From NCBI RefSeq assembly GCF_019457915.1, contig NZ_JAHZSS010000005.1:1-64000 (forward strand): 64,000 bases of DNA, written 5' to 3'. Positions 43,234 through 53,123 of this stretch are shown here, one piece after another (within the stretch, counting starts at the first letter, position 1; the number at the start of each line of letters is the position of its first letter). Source of the DNA: Neiella holothuriorum (GTDB lineage: Bacteria > Pseudomonadota > Gammaproteobacteria > Enterobacterales > Neiellaceae). The notes under the pieces are model-generated. The model searched no databases and was not told where the DNA came from. It saw only the letters and a program-made list of their open reading frames with translations. The position numbers and the translations under genes are program-made.

Positions 43234-45135
43234 ATGATGGCTGATGTAGAACTTGAGGAAGTGTATGCGTTTCTCGTCCAGTATCCGCCGTTTAATGAGC
43301 TGCCCGATCTTGCACTCAAAAATTTAGTCGCCCATGTGGAAATTGCCTATTACCGTTCAGGCGTCGAACTTCTCCAACTCGGTGAGCCCATTGCCGATTT
43401 GTATATGGTGAGAAGTGGCTCTATTGAGGTCTATAAACGCAATGGCGAACTATTTAACCGACTCGAACAGGGCGAATTGTTCGGTCATACCGGTCTGCTG
43501 ATGAATCGGAAGGTTCGCTTTCCTGCAACAGCGCTGGAAGATTCTCTGGTTTACTGTATTCCCGACGCAATATTTTTTAGCTACTGCGACGATTACGACG
43601 TTTTCGCAGACTTTTTCGATCCTGATAGCGGTGCGCAACTGCGCCAAGCGGTATCGAACCTTGCCGATAATAATGACCTCTCCACTGTCAAAGTGAATAC
43701 CTTGCTACATCGTCAGGTGGTGAGTGTTGCCAAGCATACCAGCATTCGAGAAGCCGCCATGCTGATGAGCCATGAGCGCGTTTCATCACTGTTAGTGACC
43801 GATCCGGAAAAACCCTTACCCAATGATCCTGAAGACGATGATGGCCAAGTCATAGGTATCGTGACCGATGGTGATTTGCGGCGGCGCGTGTTGGCCACCG
43901 ATCTTAATCCAGCCACGGCTGTTGCCGAAATCATGACCCAAGATCTATTGGTTGCAGATGACAATACCTATGTATTTGAAGCCATGCTCATTATGTTGCG
44001 TCAGAACGTTCACCACCTGCCGATCGTTCATCGCAAGCGGCCTGTCGGCGTACTGTCACTGTCCGATTTACTGCGCCACGAATCGCAAAGCAGTGTTCTA
44101 TTTGTGCGCGGTATATTTAATCAACAATCGATCGAGGAGCTAGCCAATTACGCTCAACAATTACCCGACATTTTTGTCCGCCTAGTAAAAGAAGACTCCA
44201 ATTCTCATATGATCGGTAGTGCCATGTCGGTCATTGGCAAAAGCTTTAAACAGCGGATATTAGAGCTTGCAGAAGATACGTTAGGGCCGCCACCGGTGAA
44301 GTATTGCTTGTTGGCATTGGGCTCAATGGCACGCGATGAGCAGTTAATTGTGACCGATCAAGATAATGCGCTGGTATTAGATGACAGCTACGACTCAGCT
44401 CAACATGACGCTTACTTTGCAGCGCTGGCAACCTTCCTATGCGATGGCCTGAATGCTTGCGGTTATCGCTATTGCAGTGGTGACATTATGGCCACCAATC
44501 CTATGTGGCGTAAAACGGTCAGTCAGTGGCAATCATGTTTTGAAGATTGGATTGAGCACCCAAGCCCTAAAGCACTACTGCACAGTTCAATTTTCTTCGA
44601 TTTAGAGGGCGTGTATGGCCATATCAAATGGGCCGACACGTTAAATCGTTTTATTGCCACCAAGGCAAAAAGCAGTCAGCGCTTTTTAGCCTGTTTGGCG
44701 CGCAATGCATTAAATCGCACACCACCGCTTGGGTTCTTTAAAGACTTTGTGATGGAAAAAGACGGCGAGCACAAAAACTCCATTAATCTCAAACGACGTG
44801 GCACGGCACCATTAACCGACGTTATTCGAGTTCATGCGCTGGCGGTTGGCTCGCGCACCCAAAACTCATTTGAACGGTTAGAAGACATTGCCGCAGCCAA
44901 TATTTTGCCAGCCGGTAAAGCCACTGATTTAAGTGATGCACTTGAGTACATTTCTATGGTTCGCATCAAGCATCAGGCCATGGACATTGAAGCCAATCGA
45001 GCGGCTGACAATAATGTTGAGCCAGAACATTTATCGAGCTTCGATAAACGAAATTTAAAAGAAGCATTTCAGCTCGTGAGCAATGCGCAAAACTTCTTAA
45101 AATTCCGTTACAGCAACAATCGAGCAATGCAGTGA
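43234..45135 (+). CDS. cNMP-binding, CBS-pair, DUF294 nucleotidyltransferase-like protein
   Basis: A 633-residue cytoplasmic protein. Order: a cyclic-nucleotide-binding-like domain (about 15-130), a CBS pair (about 150-290, with G-I-V-T-D-G-D-L-R and H-H-L-P-I-V), then DUF294 with the nucleotidyltransferase motif G-S-M-A-R-D-E-Q-L-I-V-T-D-Q-D-N (about 365-380) and a helical C-terminal domain. The architecture resembles GlnD-like regulators. Similar genes sit beside an acetate/solute symporter and an exonuclease in many gammaproteobacteria; here the exonuclease follows, but no acetate symporter is adjacent. GGAG precedes the start. Confidence 0.92.
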   Translation: MMADVELEEVYAFLVQYPPFNELPDLALKNLVAHVEIAYYRSGVELLQLGEPIADLYMVRSGSIEVYKRNGELFNRLEQGELFGHTGLLMNRKVRFPATALEDSLVYCIPDAIFFSYCDDYDVFADFFDPDSGAQLRQAVSNLADNNDLSTVKVNTLLHRQVVSVAKHTSIREAAMLMSHERVSSLLVTDPEKPLPNDPEDDDGQVIGIVTDGDLRRRVLATDLNPATAVAEIMTQDLLVADDNTYVFEAMLIMLRQNVHHLPIVHRKRPVGVLSLSDLLRHESQSSVLFVRGIFNQQSIEELANYAQQLPDIFVRLVKEDSNSHMIGSAMSVIGKSFKQRILELAEDTLGPPPVKYCLLALGSMARDEQLIVTDQDNALVLDDSYDSAQHDAYFAALATFLCDGLNACGYRYCSGDIMATNPMWRKTVSQWQSCFEDWIEHPSPKALLHSSIFFDLEGVYGHIKWADTLNRFIATKAKSSQRFLACLARNALNRTPPLGFFKDFVMEKDGEHKNSINLKRRGTAPLTDVIRVHALAVGSRTQNSFERLEDIAAANILPAGKATDLSDALEYISMVRIKHQAMDIEANRAADNNVEPEHLSSFDKRNLKEAFQLVSNAQNFLKFRYSNNRAMQ

Positions 45136-45163
45136 GTCGAAACGTACTTATGGAGTCAAGGGC

Positions 45164-45868
45164 ATGACTCATTCAAACAATATAAATTGGCACGATCGCG
45201 TGCAAGCGTTGCAGCATCAAGCGAGCGATGCCAGGCTCAAGCACTTCTACTCACAAGTGATCACATCCGGCACCACGCCCATTAGTCACATCAACATGGT
45301 TGCAATGGACTTTGAAACAACCGGTTTGGACTCGAATGACAACGATATCGTGAGCATGGGTTTGGTGCCGTTTAACTTAAACCGTATATTCTGTCGCCAA
45401 GCACGCCACTGGCTTCTCAAACCCACAACGCCTTTGGATGAACAGTCGGTAGTCCTACACCAAATTACCCACGCAGAAGTCGCTGACGCGCCGCGTTTTG
45501 ATAAGGTGATCACGGAGCTATTAACGGTATTGGCAGGCAGTGTTGTGGTGGTTCATTACCACCAATTGGAACGCGCGTTTCTAAGAAATAAAATTCAGCA
45601 GGTATTAGGCGATACCTTGCTGTTCCCGCTGATCGACACCATGGAACTCGAATTTCGAGCGCTTGATGCGAGACGCGGTTTACTGGGTAAGTTATTTGGT
45701 GCGCCAATTGGCTCAACACGCTTGACTGATAGCCGCAAGCGCTATGGCTTGCCGGTCTATAATCAGCATCACGCACTAACCGACGCGTTGGCCACCGCCG
45801 AGCTGCTACAGGCACAACTTGCACACCATTACCGCCGGGACACGCCGCTTCAAGATTTGTGGATGTAG
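45164..45868 (+). CDS. 3'-5' exonuclease, DnaQ-like (DEDDh)
   Basis: A 234-residue exonuclease. Exo I is D-F-E-T-T-G-L-D (Asp and Glu metal ligands), Exo II lies around V-V-H-Y-H-Q-L-E-R, and Exo III is H-H-A-L-T-D-A-L-A-T (His and Asp). It lacks polymerase III epsilon's C-terminal alpha-binding tail and is likely a stand-alone nuclease. It starts 28 bases after the DUF294 gene, with GGAG eight bases before ATG, and is probably co-transcribed. A role in nucleotide signalling turnover is possible but not shown. Confidence 0.9.
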   Translation: MTHSNNINWHDRVQALQHQASDARLKHFYSQVITSGTTPISHINMVAMDFETTGLDSNDNDIVSMGLVPFNLNRIFCRQARHWLLKPTTPLDEQSVVLHQITHAEVADAPRFDKVITELLTVLAGSVVVVHYHQLERAFLRNKIQQVLGDTLLFPLIDTMELEFRALDARRGLLGKLFGAPIGSTRLTDSRKRYGLPVYNQHHALTDALATAELLQAQLAHHYRRDTPLQDLWM

Positions 45869-45914
45869 AAGCCCTACTCAATACGCATTAAGCTGCGATA
45901 CTCATTTCAATCTG

Positions 45915-47486
45915 TTAGCGCTGCTCTGTCCGCAACCCCATCACCAAGCTGACGCACATTAGTAACAGCACAAAAGTAAATGGCAAACCAGACGAAATGG
46001 CGCCAGCTTGCAATGCTTGCACGGCCTCAGTACCACCAACCCACAACAAAGCCGCCGCAATTGCACCCTCAACCACTGCCCAAAACACCCGCTGCGGTGC
46101 AGGCGCATCGATTTTACCACCGGCCGTAATGCTATCGATCACCAAAGACCCTGAATCCGACGACGTGATGAAGAACACTAACACCAGCACAATGGCGATC
46201 ACCGATAACAATGAACTCATGGGCAAGGCATCAAACATTTGAAACATTGCCAGCGATACATCGGTCAGCCCTTTTTCACCTAAAGTACCCACCCCATTCA
46301 TCACTTGTTCAATGGCAATACCGCCGTAAACAGACATCCAGACCACAGTCACTAACGTCGGAATAAGTAAAACTGCGATGATGAATTCCCGAATCGTTCG
46401 CCCTTCAGACACGCGCGCAATAAACATGCCCACAAACGGCGACCACGAAATCCACCACGCCCAATAAAACACCGTCCAGCCTTGCAGCCAGGCTTCATCT
46501 TCGCGACCGTGAGGATTGCTAAGCGGAATAATATGTTCAACATAGGCGATCAGCGTCGTGGGAATAGTGCCCATGGCGACGGCAAATCCCGCCATAGCCA
46601 CGCCGACCAACAAGGCAGCAGCAATGACCATATTGACGTTACTTAACACTTTCACGCCACCTTCAAGACCGCGCATCACGGAAATCACAGCCAGTGCGGT
46701 CACCACCAAGATCACCAGCATTTGCAAACCGATACCGCCGTCCACCCCAAACACGTGATTAATACCACTTGCGGCTTGTTGCGCGCCTAAACCAAGGGAT
46801 GTCGCGAGGCCAAACAACGTAGCAAGCACCGCCAACACATCAATCACATGGCCCGGCCAACCCCAAGCGCGGTCGCCCAACAAGGGATAAAATATCGACC
46901 GAATCGATAATGGTAACCCTTTATTGTACGTGAAGAATGCCAACGATAAAGCAACCACCGCATAAATAGCCCAAGGGTGCAGCCCCCAGTGGTACATGGT
47001 TGCGCCCAACGCTAATCGCGCCGCTTCATCGGTATTCGCTTCAACACCCAACGGCGTTTCATACCAGCCGGTCAGATACGCCACCGGCTCAGCAACGCCC
47101 CAAAACATCAAGCCAATGCCCATGCCAGCAGCAAATAACATCGCAAACCAAGACAGTCTCGAATGACTAGGTTTGGCATTAACACCACCTAAACGAATGC
47201 GACCCCACGGAGAAATCGCCAGTACGATGCAGAACACCACAAAAATGTTGCCAGCCCACATAAACAGCGCATCAAAGGTCCCGATAATTTGCCATTTAAA
47301 GCCATCTAATATTTCTTTGGCGGCGTGCGTGTCGCTCACTAACACGGCAACGAGAAACAACAACACCAAACCTGCACTGGTGCCAAAAACCGGGTTATGA
47401 ATATCAAATCCCCATTTCTGAATATTGTCCTGACCAACCGTGTAGTCGGTGCTTTCGATACTGTATTTATCGCTAGGCTTACTCAT
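45915..47486 (-). CDS. BCCT-family transporter (betaine/choline/carnitine)
   Basis: A 523-residue inner membrane symporter with twelve predicted segments. The family signature is clear: M-G-I-G-L-M-F-W-G-V-A-E-P near helix three, and W-T-V-F-Y-W-A-W-W-I-S-W-S-P-F-V-G in the substrate helix, with S-S-D-S-G-S later. The G-M-G-I-G-L form is usual for Na+-coupled betaine-type members. It probably brings in glycine betaine or a related osmolyte, fitting a marine cell. The porin gene at 47539-48948 lies just upstream on the same strand. Confidence 0.94.
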   Translation of the reverse strand: MSKPSDKYSIESTDYTVGQDNIQKWGFDIHNPVFGTSAGLVLLFLVAVLVSDTHAAKEILDGFKWQIIGTFDALFMWAGNIFVVFCIVLAISPWGRIRLGGVNAKPSHSRLSWFAMLFAAGMGIGLMFWGVAEPVAYLTGWYETPLGVEANTDEAARLALGATMYHWGLHPWAIYAVVALSLAFFTYNKGLPLSIRSIFYPLLGDRAWGWPGHVIDVLAVLATLFGLATSLGLGAQQAASGINHVFGVDGGIGLQMLVILVVTALAVISVMRGLEGGVKVLSNVNMVIAAALLVGVAMAGFAVAMGTIPTTLIAYVEHIIPLSNPHGREDEAWLQGWTVFYWAWWISWSPFVGMFIARVSEGRTIREFIIAVLLIPTLVTVVWMSVYGGIAIEQVMNGVGTLGEKGLTDVSLAMFQMFDALPMSSLLSVIAIVLVLVFFITSSDSGSLVIDSITAGGKIDAPAPQRVFWAVVEGAIAAALLWVGGTEAVQALQAGAISSGLPFTFVLLLMCVSLVMGLRTEQR

Positions 47487-47538
47487 AATTTCTCATTGTT
47501 AATAGGACTTATGGGGAGGTGTGGGGGCTTAAAATCCA

Positions 47539-48948
47539 TTAAAAGTAATAGCCAAAGTTGGCATTAAAACGGTGTTCGGTATCGCCATCGCCAGCCATAC
47601 TGCCACCAATGAATGGTTGATTTTCGGCCATCACGTAATCGAAGTAGGTATACAAACCGCCGGCAGTGACAGCAACGCCGGTTACATTCATGAAAGTATC
47701 TTCTAAATTGCCCGACTTTCCTGACACTAAGGTGTAGTCATTATAGAAGGTCAGGTTACTCACCGGCCCCCATTGCACCGGCTGACTGTAGGCAATATTA
47801 GCCAGATACAAATCGGCTTCCGCAGCAATTGTGTCAAAGAACGCATACGCACCAACCACCATTTGATCCACGTTCATGCCATCAACATCGTATTCGTAGG
47901 TGCTGGCTTGCAGTTGAATATTCCATTGGCCCACATCAATCACGCTATGCAAAGCCGCCGCGAAATGATCACCGTCTTTTCCTTGATCAAGTTCAAGCTG
48001 GCCAACTTGACCTGACACGCCAACTTCCACCGCCATCTGATCGAAGTTAAAGATGTGCGCGTAGCGACCATTTAGGGTATTGGTTTCGGCCGCTTGCAAC
48101 GTCGGCACATCGAAGATCCCTTCCCCTTCGAGGCGCACCCCGACGACATCATAGGAATATCGCTCAGAGCGATCCGACACATAGCCATCAATGCCGCCTT
48201 GTTCGTCGTTTTTGTAAAACGCCAAATCAAGTTGATCACTCGCAGTGACATAGCTGTAGTTCACGCCCATGTCGTAATCATCTTCCAATCCGACGTAATA
48301 ATTAGCGCTAAAGAAAAAGTTGTGAGACGCATAAGGCAAAATGCCAAATGGCACTTTGGTGATGCCGATACGAGCTTGCTGCTCCTCATAGAAGTTGTAC
48401 CCTACCCACGCATGATGGATAACGTCCATGTAATCGAACCAGCGGTATTGAGCCGATAAAATGACATCGCCGACATTGCCATTAAGATCGAGACGAAAAG
48501 TATCGAAATCAAAATCCCCGCCGCGATCTTTATTGTCGCTATCGTAGGCTTCGTAACTGTATTGAAAACGCACCGCACCACCGAGTTCAACGCCTGACAT
48601 TTGTTCATTGTTGGCGGCCACCTCAACGTTATCGTCAGCGGCTAATGCAACTGCAGACGACTCAGCGCTGTTCTCATTGCCGGCTTCGTCCTTCTGTTCA
48701 GAGCTGTTTTTAGCAAGGTCTTCATCACTCAGGCCTGTGGCTTCTGTTGCACTAACGCCGTCACCTTCAGAGGATGGCAATTGGGCCTGTTTGGCTTGCG
48801 CCTCAATGAGCGCTTCAAGTCGTTCTATTTTCGCTTCGAGTGCGGCAACTTTCTGTTCAAGTGTTTGGGCGGAGAGGGAAAAGGGAGCTATAGCTAGGGT
48901 AAGCAACAACGCGATTTTGAACCGTAAAACTGTAACTAGTTTTAACAT
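47539..48948 (-). CDS. outer membrane porin with N-terminal coiled coil
   Basis: A 469-residue outer membrane protein. A signal peptide ends near S-L-S-A-Q; a short coiled coil (K-V-A-A-L-E-A-K-I-E-R-L-E-A-L) follows, then an acidic, Ala/Ser-rich linker of about 50 residues and a beta barrel ending F-G-Y-Y-F. The coiled coil may bind peptidoglycan or trimerise the barrel, as in OprP-like porins. The ATG at 48948 gives a good leader; a frame open to 49044 would add a basic extension of no clear use. Cargo unknown; it may serve the neighbouring BCCT transporter. Confidence 0.82.
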   Translation of the reverse strand: MLKLVTVLRFKIALLLTLAIAPFSLSAQTLEQKVAALEAKIERLEALIEAQAKQAQLPSSEGDGVSATEATGLSDEDLAKNSSEQKDEAGNENSAESSAVALAADDNVEVAANNEQMSGVELGGAVRFQYSYEAYDSDNKDRGGDFDFDTFRLDLNGNVGDVILSAQYRWFDYMDVIHHAWVGYNFYEEQQARIGITKVPFGILPYASHNFFFSANYYVGLEDDYDMGVNYSYVTASDQLDLAFYKNDEQGGIDGYVSDRSERYSYDVVGVRLEGEGIFDVPTLQAAETNTLNGRYAHIFNFDQMAVEVGVSGQVGQLELDQGKDGDHFAAALHSVIDVGQWNIQLQASTYEYDVDGMNVDQMVVGAYAFFDTIAAEADLYLANIAYSQPVQWGPVSNLTFYNDYTLVSGKSGNLEDTFMNVTGVAVTAGGLYTYFDYVMAENQPFIGGSMAGDGDTEHRFNANFGYYF

Positions 48949-49044
48949 GTCAATTCCGTTTAGTAAGCATTTGTTTTTTTTGAAAATTCGAATTCCCTTT
49001 AGCCTAGTTAGCAATCGACGTATTTGCCAACCTATCTGCGCCAT

Positions 49045-51096
49045 TTAAATTTGTTTCAGGCGTTTCTTTAATTCTCGATAGTGCTGCGGGGGCGTATTCG
49101 GCTCAAATCGCAGCGCCACGAATTGGGCGATCCACGATCGGATTCTGGTTTGTTTCTGCGCGGGTATATCATCAAGCTGAGTCAATATCGCGTTTGGCGA
49201 CAACCCTTCATCAACCTCAACACCGAGCTTTTTAAGCTTGCGACAAAAGTCAGTAAATAGCGCGACTTGTGGGTCAACCTTTGGGCGTCGCCAAGGCTTG
49301 CTTTGCCAAAGCGCGATGATTGTAAGAAAGCCGCTAATAGCAATGACCAGCCCGACCAACATTTGGCGCCAATCAAAATCGCCAAACCACCGTTTTAATA
49401 ATTCGAGCTGCTGTTGTTGCTTATAGTTCAACACATTTCGGTGCCATAAATACTCCAAACGATCCCAACGTTGGCGCCAAGACAACAGCCATTCACTACC
49501 GCTAAAGCGCCAGCTTGATAACGCATTGGAATGCTCAAACTGTTGCATTCTAAGGCTTTGAACGAATGATGATTCGATTCGCTCTGGCGCAATGGCTGCG
49601 GTCGGATCGAGTCGGATCCATCCGGCATCAGGCTGCCAGTATTCAACCCAAGCATGAGCATCATACTGACGCACTTGTAAGTAATTGGCCTGTTCATCCC
49701 ACTCGCCACCTTGGTAACCGCCAACAACCCGACTTGGAATACCAACCACCCGCAACATCAACGCAAAGGCACTGGCGTAATGGGCGCAAAAGCCCGCTTT
49801 ATGTTGAAACCAAAACTCATCAACGGCATTTAACCCAGCGAGCGGCGGCGATAACGTATACGCATAATCATGCTGGCGCACATAGCGCATTAGCGATTGC
49901 ACAAAAGCGTTCACCCGCGGTTGTTGTTGCCACAGTGCTGCAGCATATTGCTGAATTTGCGGGTTAAGGTCTTTGGGGTAGTCTAAATAGGACGTTCGAT
50001 GCTCGCTAACGATGGCTTGTTCCGCATGTTTGTCGAGTGGCGTTGCCCGGCTAGAAACCTCGTATTGAATACGCTGCAAAACCGGCCGGCGGTGCACTAA
50101 GCGCTGATCGGCGACTAAACCAATGTTGGGATCAGCACTGGTCGGCATCGCCAATGCTGGTAACCAATGTTGCTGCGACGCTTCCAAAATCACGCTGTAT
50201 TGAGGCGCGCCACTACTCTGCTCTGCCCACGGTTTTGGCTGCCCCTGCCATGAAACCCAAGGCGTTGCCTTCGGATCAAGTGGTTTGGGCCAAGCTGGGT
50301 TCGCAACAGGATTGCGACCAAACCATTGTTGGTTGGCTTGTTGCCAACTACGGCCATCAAATTCCGTCATCACCACGGCGCGCCAATACAACGCTTGCTG
50401 TGGCGGCCTCTCTTGGTTAAAGCTAACTCGAAATGCCAACTCATCGGAGCGAACAAGCTGCGAGATATCGCCCGGCGACATGCGATCAGACAAGCCTGTT
50501 TGCGCTTGCCCGGTGTTGAGCGATACCTGCCAAAACGGCGGAATTCGTGGCACCAGTAAAAACAATGCAATGGCAATTGGCGCTGCCATCACATAAAGCT
50601 GTGCAGCCAGTCGCATTGGCTGACGCCACTGCACCTCGGCGCCAATGTGGTTTAACCCAATCCAGCAGCACAACAACACAAAAAAGCTGATAGCACTTAG
50701 AATCGATACAACGAGGGTTTGCGACAGCAGCAAATTCACCGCAAGTAACATCACCGCCAACACCAACACCAGAAATGCATCGCGCAGGTTCTTCAATTCA
50801 ATCAGCTTGAAAATAAAGCCAAAAGCCAGCAACAGGGCAAAACCTTTTAAGTGCAGCAAGCGGCCTTCGAGTAGCACAACAAGTGCCACACAAACCACCA
50901 CCGCCAAACCACTAAACCACTTGCCTGGCGGCGATACCCGCCCATTCAACAAGGCTAAGCGCCAGCCCCAGCAGCTTAAACTCAACACAATGAGCCAAGC
51001 CGGTAAATTAATTGCCAGCGGCGCCAACACCGCCAACTGTAGGACCATTAACCAAATCAGCGCAGTGCGACTAACGGGGCGTTGTTGCAGCATCAT
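49045..51096 (-). CDS. TgpA-like DUF3488/transglutaminase membrane protein
   Basis: A 683-residue protein. The N-terminal part has about six membrane segments (DUF3488). The periplasmic transglutaminase-like domain has its triad in A-G-F-C-A-H-Y-A-S-A, D-A-H-A-W-V-E-Y-W and R-L-D-P-T-A-A. A further membrane segment and a DUF4129-like cytoplasmic tail follow. It resembles Pseudomonas TgpA, needed for viability there. The ATG at 51096 follows GGAGG by five bases and overlaps the DUF58 gene end by 26 bases. It closes the MoxR-DUF58-TgpA operon. Confidence 0.9.
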   Translation of the reverse strand: MMLQQRPVSRTALIWLMVLQLAVLAPLAINLPAWLIVLSLSCWGWRLALLNGRVSPPGKWFSGLAVVVCVALVVLLEGRLLHLKGFALLLAFGFIFKLIELKNLRDAFLVLVLAVMLLAVNLLLSQTLVVSILSAISFFVLLCCWIGLNHIGAEVQWRQPMRLAAQLYVMAAPIAIALFLLVPRIPPFWQVSLNTGQAQTGLSDRMSPGDISQLVRSDELAFRVSFNQERPPQQALYWRAVVMTEFDGRSWQQANQQWFGRNPVANPAWPKPLDPKATPWVSWQGQPKPWAEQSSGAPQYSVILEASQQHWLPALAMPTSADPNIGLVADQRLVHRRPVLQRIQYEVSSRATPLDKHAEQAIVSEHRTSYLDYPKDLNPQIQQYAAALWQQQPRVNAFVQSLMRYVRQHDYAYTLSPPLAGLNAVDEFWFQHKAGFCAHYASAFALMLRVVGIPSRVVGGYQGGEWDEQANYLQVRQYDAHAWVEYWQPDAGWIRLDPTAAIAPERIESSFVQSLRMQQFEHSNALSSWRFSGSEWLLSWRQRWDRLEYLWHRNVLNYKQQQQLELLKRWFGDFDWRQMLVGLVIAISGFLTIIALWQSKPWRRPKVDPQVALFTDFCRKLKKLGVEVDEGLSPNAILTQLDDIPAQKQTRIRSWIAQFVALRFEPNTPPQHYRELKKRLKQI

Positions 51097-52120
51097 GGCC
51101 TCCGTTAGCATCAGCATGGCGGCTGTAATTCGCTTGAATGCCTGCGACATAAGGTTGCAGCGCCAATTGCGTCAAGCAGCGAATCATGTGCTTAGCGCCG
51201 CGGTCAGGCGCAATCATGCCGTCGGCTAAGATCAAGCCAAAGTCGATCGGTTGCTGCTGATATTGCAAGCACAGGTAACACAACTGGCTCAATTTCGATT
51301 CGTGATCAGGCCCAGGCATGTCGTGATAGTTCAACCACAAGCGTTGATCCTGGTGTTGTTCAAATTGCTTACTGACCAAATCGGCGGGCCGTTTGGCACT
51401 TGCCTTCCAAGCAATATGATGAAGCGGATCGGCATTACGATATGGCCGTACCGACGCTAATTCATCAAAGCCTGGAGCCGGCTTCGACGAAGCGCTTTGG
51501 TTTGAATGCACTGCGCTGGGCTCTGGCATGTCACAAGCGGTTGGCGTTGGATAAACCAACGCTTGGCTATTAAACGCAACACTGCTCCAGGCTCGGAATA
51601 ACATTAGCGGGTAACAGCTCACCACTTGTAATCGCTCAGGCTGTAAATAGCCACGACGTGTGGTTGGGTAGAACACCTGTTGCTGAACCAACGCATGTGC
51701 AGGTACATCAAACCGAGTTATTTGCTGAGGTTGCCAATACAATTCAATAGCATAACGCGGGCGTTGATCAGCGCTGCCAATCTCAATGTCAAAGCCGAGA
51801 TCATCGCCAGCATGCACGTGGCGTGATCCTTTTAGCCGCAAGGTTAACCCCGACAAGCTTTGAAATGTCCAGTGCAGCGCCAATAACCAAACCGCGAGCA
51901 AAGCGAAGCAAAGGGCAAACACCATGCTGCTTTCATAGTTAATCGCGAGTAACAACAGCAATACGATGAGCCCCAACACCACAAAGCCGAGCCTAGTTGG
52001 TAAGATCATGATTGAATTCAGGCCTAGCTGAACCTGTTGCGCAGGCGGTAGTTTTCGCGCAATCCAACGATTAATTGGCCGCTTAAACCATGCCTTTACC
52101 TTGTCGAATAGTCCAGTCAT
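51071..52120 (-). CDS. DUF58 domain-containing membrane protein
   Basis: A 349-residue protein with two hydrophobic segments (about residues 38-78) and a C-terminal DUF58 domain, a degenerate von Willebrand-type fold. The hallmark R-P-Y-R-N-A-D-P-L-H-H-I-A-W-K-A-S-A-K is present. It works with MoxR-type AAA ATPases. The ATG at 52120 (M-T-G-L-F) was preferred to a TTG at 52126; neither has a strong binding site, so translation may be coupled to the MoxR gene that stops ten bases earlier. Confidence 0.92.
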   Translation of the reverse strand: MTGLFDKVKAWFKRPINRWIARKLPPAQQVQLGLNSIMILPTRLGFVVLGLIVLLLLLAINYESSMVFALCFALLAVWLLALHWTFQSLSGLTLRLKGSRHVHAGDDLGFDIEIGSADQRPRYAIELYWQPQQITRFDVPAHALVQQQVFYPTTRRGYLQPERLQVVSCYPLMLFRAWSSVAFNSQALVYPTPTACDMPEPSAVHSNQSASSKPAPGFDELASVRPYRNADPLHHIAWKASAKRPADLVSKQFEQHQDQRLWLNYHDMPGPDHESKLSQLCYLCLQYQQQPIDFGLILADGMIAPDRGAKHMIRCLTQLALQPYVAGIQANYSRHADANGGHDAATTPR

Positions 52121-52129
52121 GAACAATGA

Positions 52130-53047
52130 CTACGACACAACGGCAACACGCTGTAATAGCTGTTGGCTCAACGCACTACCCGTTTGCCCTAACTGATCGT
52201 TTGGCTCATGCAATCGATGTTCAACCACGGACGGCAACACCGCTTGAATATCTTCGGGCAAAACATGTCTGCGGCCTTGAAGCATCGCCCAGCAACGGCC
52301 ACATTGAAGTAACGCCAGACTTGCGCGCGGCGATAAGCCAACAGCAAAGCTTGGCTGACTGCGGCTGAAATCGACAAGCCGTTGCACATAATCATAAATA
52401 GCATCAGCGCAATGGATGGCTTGAGCTTGTTGTTGCAACTGTTGGAAACTCGCCAAATCCATTGGCGGCTTAATTTCATTGAGCTTGATACGACCCGATT
52501 CGCCTTTGAGCATTTGCCTTTCGGCAGCTGCGGTTGGGTAGCCAATGGCGATGCGCATGAGGAAACGATCAAGCTGCGATTCCGGCAATGCAAAAGTGCC
52601 AGATTGAAACACAGGATTCTGGGTGGCAATGACGAAAAATGGCTCTGGTAAGGGGCGGGTTTGGCCATCAACCGTCACTTGTCGCTCTTCCATGGCTTCT
52701 AGCAGCGCGCTTTGAGTTTTTGGCGTCGCTCGGTTGATTTCGTCTGCCAACAACAATTGGCTAAAGACAGGCCCAGCGACAAATTCGAATTGCTCTGATT
52801 TGGGTGAATAGATACTAACGCCAGTGATATCAGACGGTAATAGATCGCTAGTGAATTGAACCCGTTGAAATTGCAACCCTAGCGCTTTGGCTAACGCTTG
52901 CGCGAGGGTTGTTTTTCCCATGCCAGGCAAGTCTTCAATTAATAGATGGCCGCCACTGAGTAAACAGCAGACGGCCAGTTCAATGGCGTCACGCTTGCCG
53001 CTCAGGGCTTTTTCAATCTCATCAATCAGATCTTGCAATAAGGACAT
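52130..53047 (-). CDS. MoxR-family AAA ATPase
   Basis: A 305-residue AAA+ ATPase with Walker A G-M-G-K-T-T (about residue 42), Walker B L-L-L-A-D-E-I-N-R-A and sensor I A-T-Q-N-P. MoxR proteins act as chaperones for assembly of complexes containing VWA/DUF58 proteins. It is the first gene of the operon with DUF58 and TgpA-like genes, an arrangement linked to cell-envelope stress in other bacteria. AGGAG-like sequence precedes the ATG. Confidence 0.93.
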   Translation of the reverse strand: MSLLQDLIDEIEKALSGKRDAIELAVCCLLSGGHLLIEDLPGMGKTTLAQALAKALGLQFQRVQFTSDLLPSDITGVSIYSPKSEQFEFVAGPVFSQLLLADEINRATPKTQSALLEAMEERQVTVDGQTRPLPEPFFVIATQNPVFQSGTFALPESQLDRFLMRIAIGYPTAAAERQMLKGESGRIKLNEIKPPMDLASFQQLQQQAQAIHCADAIYDYVQRLVDFSRSQPSFAVGLSPRASLALLQCGRCWAMLQGRRHVLPEDIQAVLPSVVEHRLHEPNDQLGQTGSALSQQLLQRVAVVS

Positions 53048-53123
53048 ACCACACTCCTTTCAAGCCGAACTGTCATTCAGCGTTCAACATGAGCAGTCAC
53101 TGTGGCGTGTCCATTGTTTTGCG

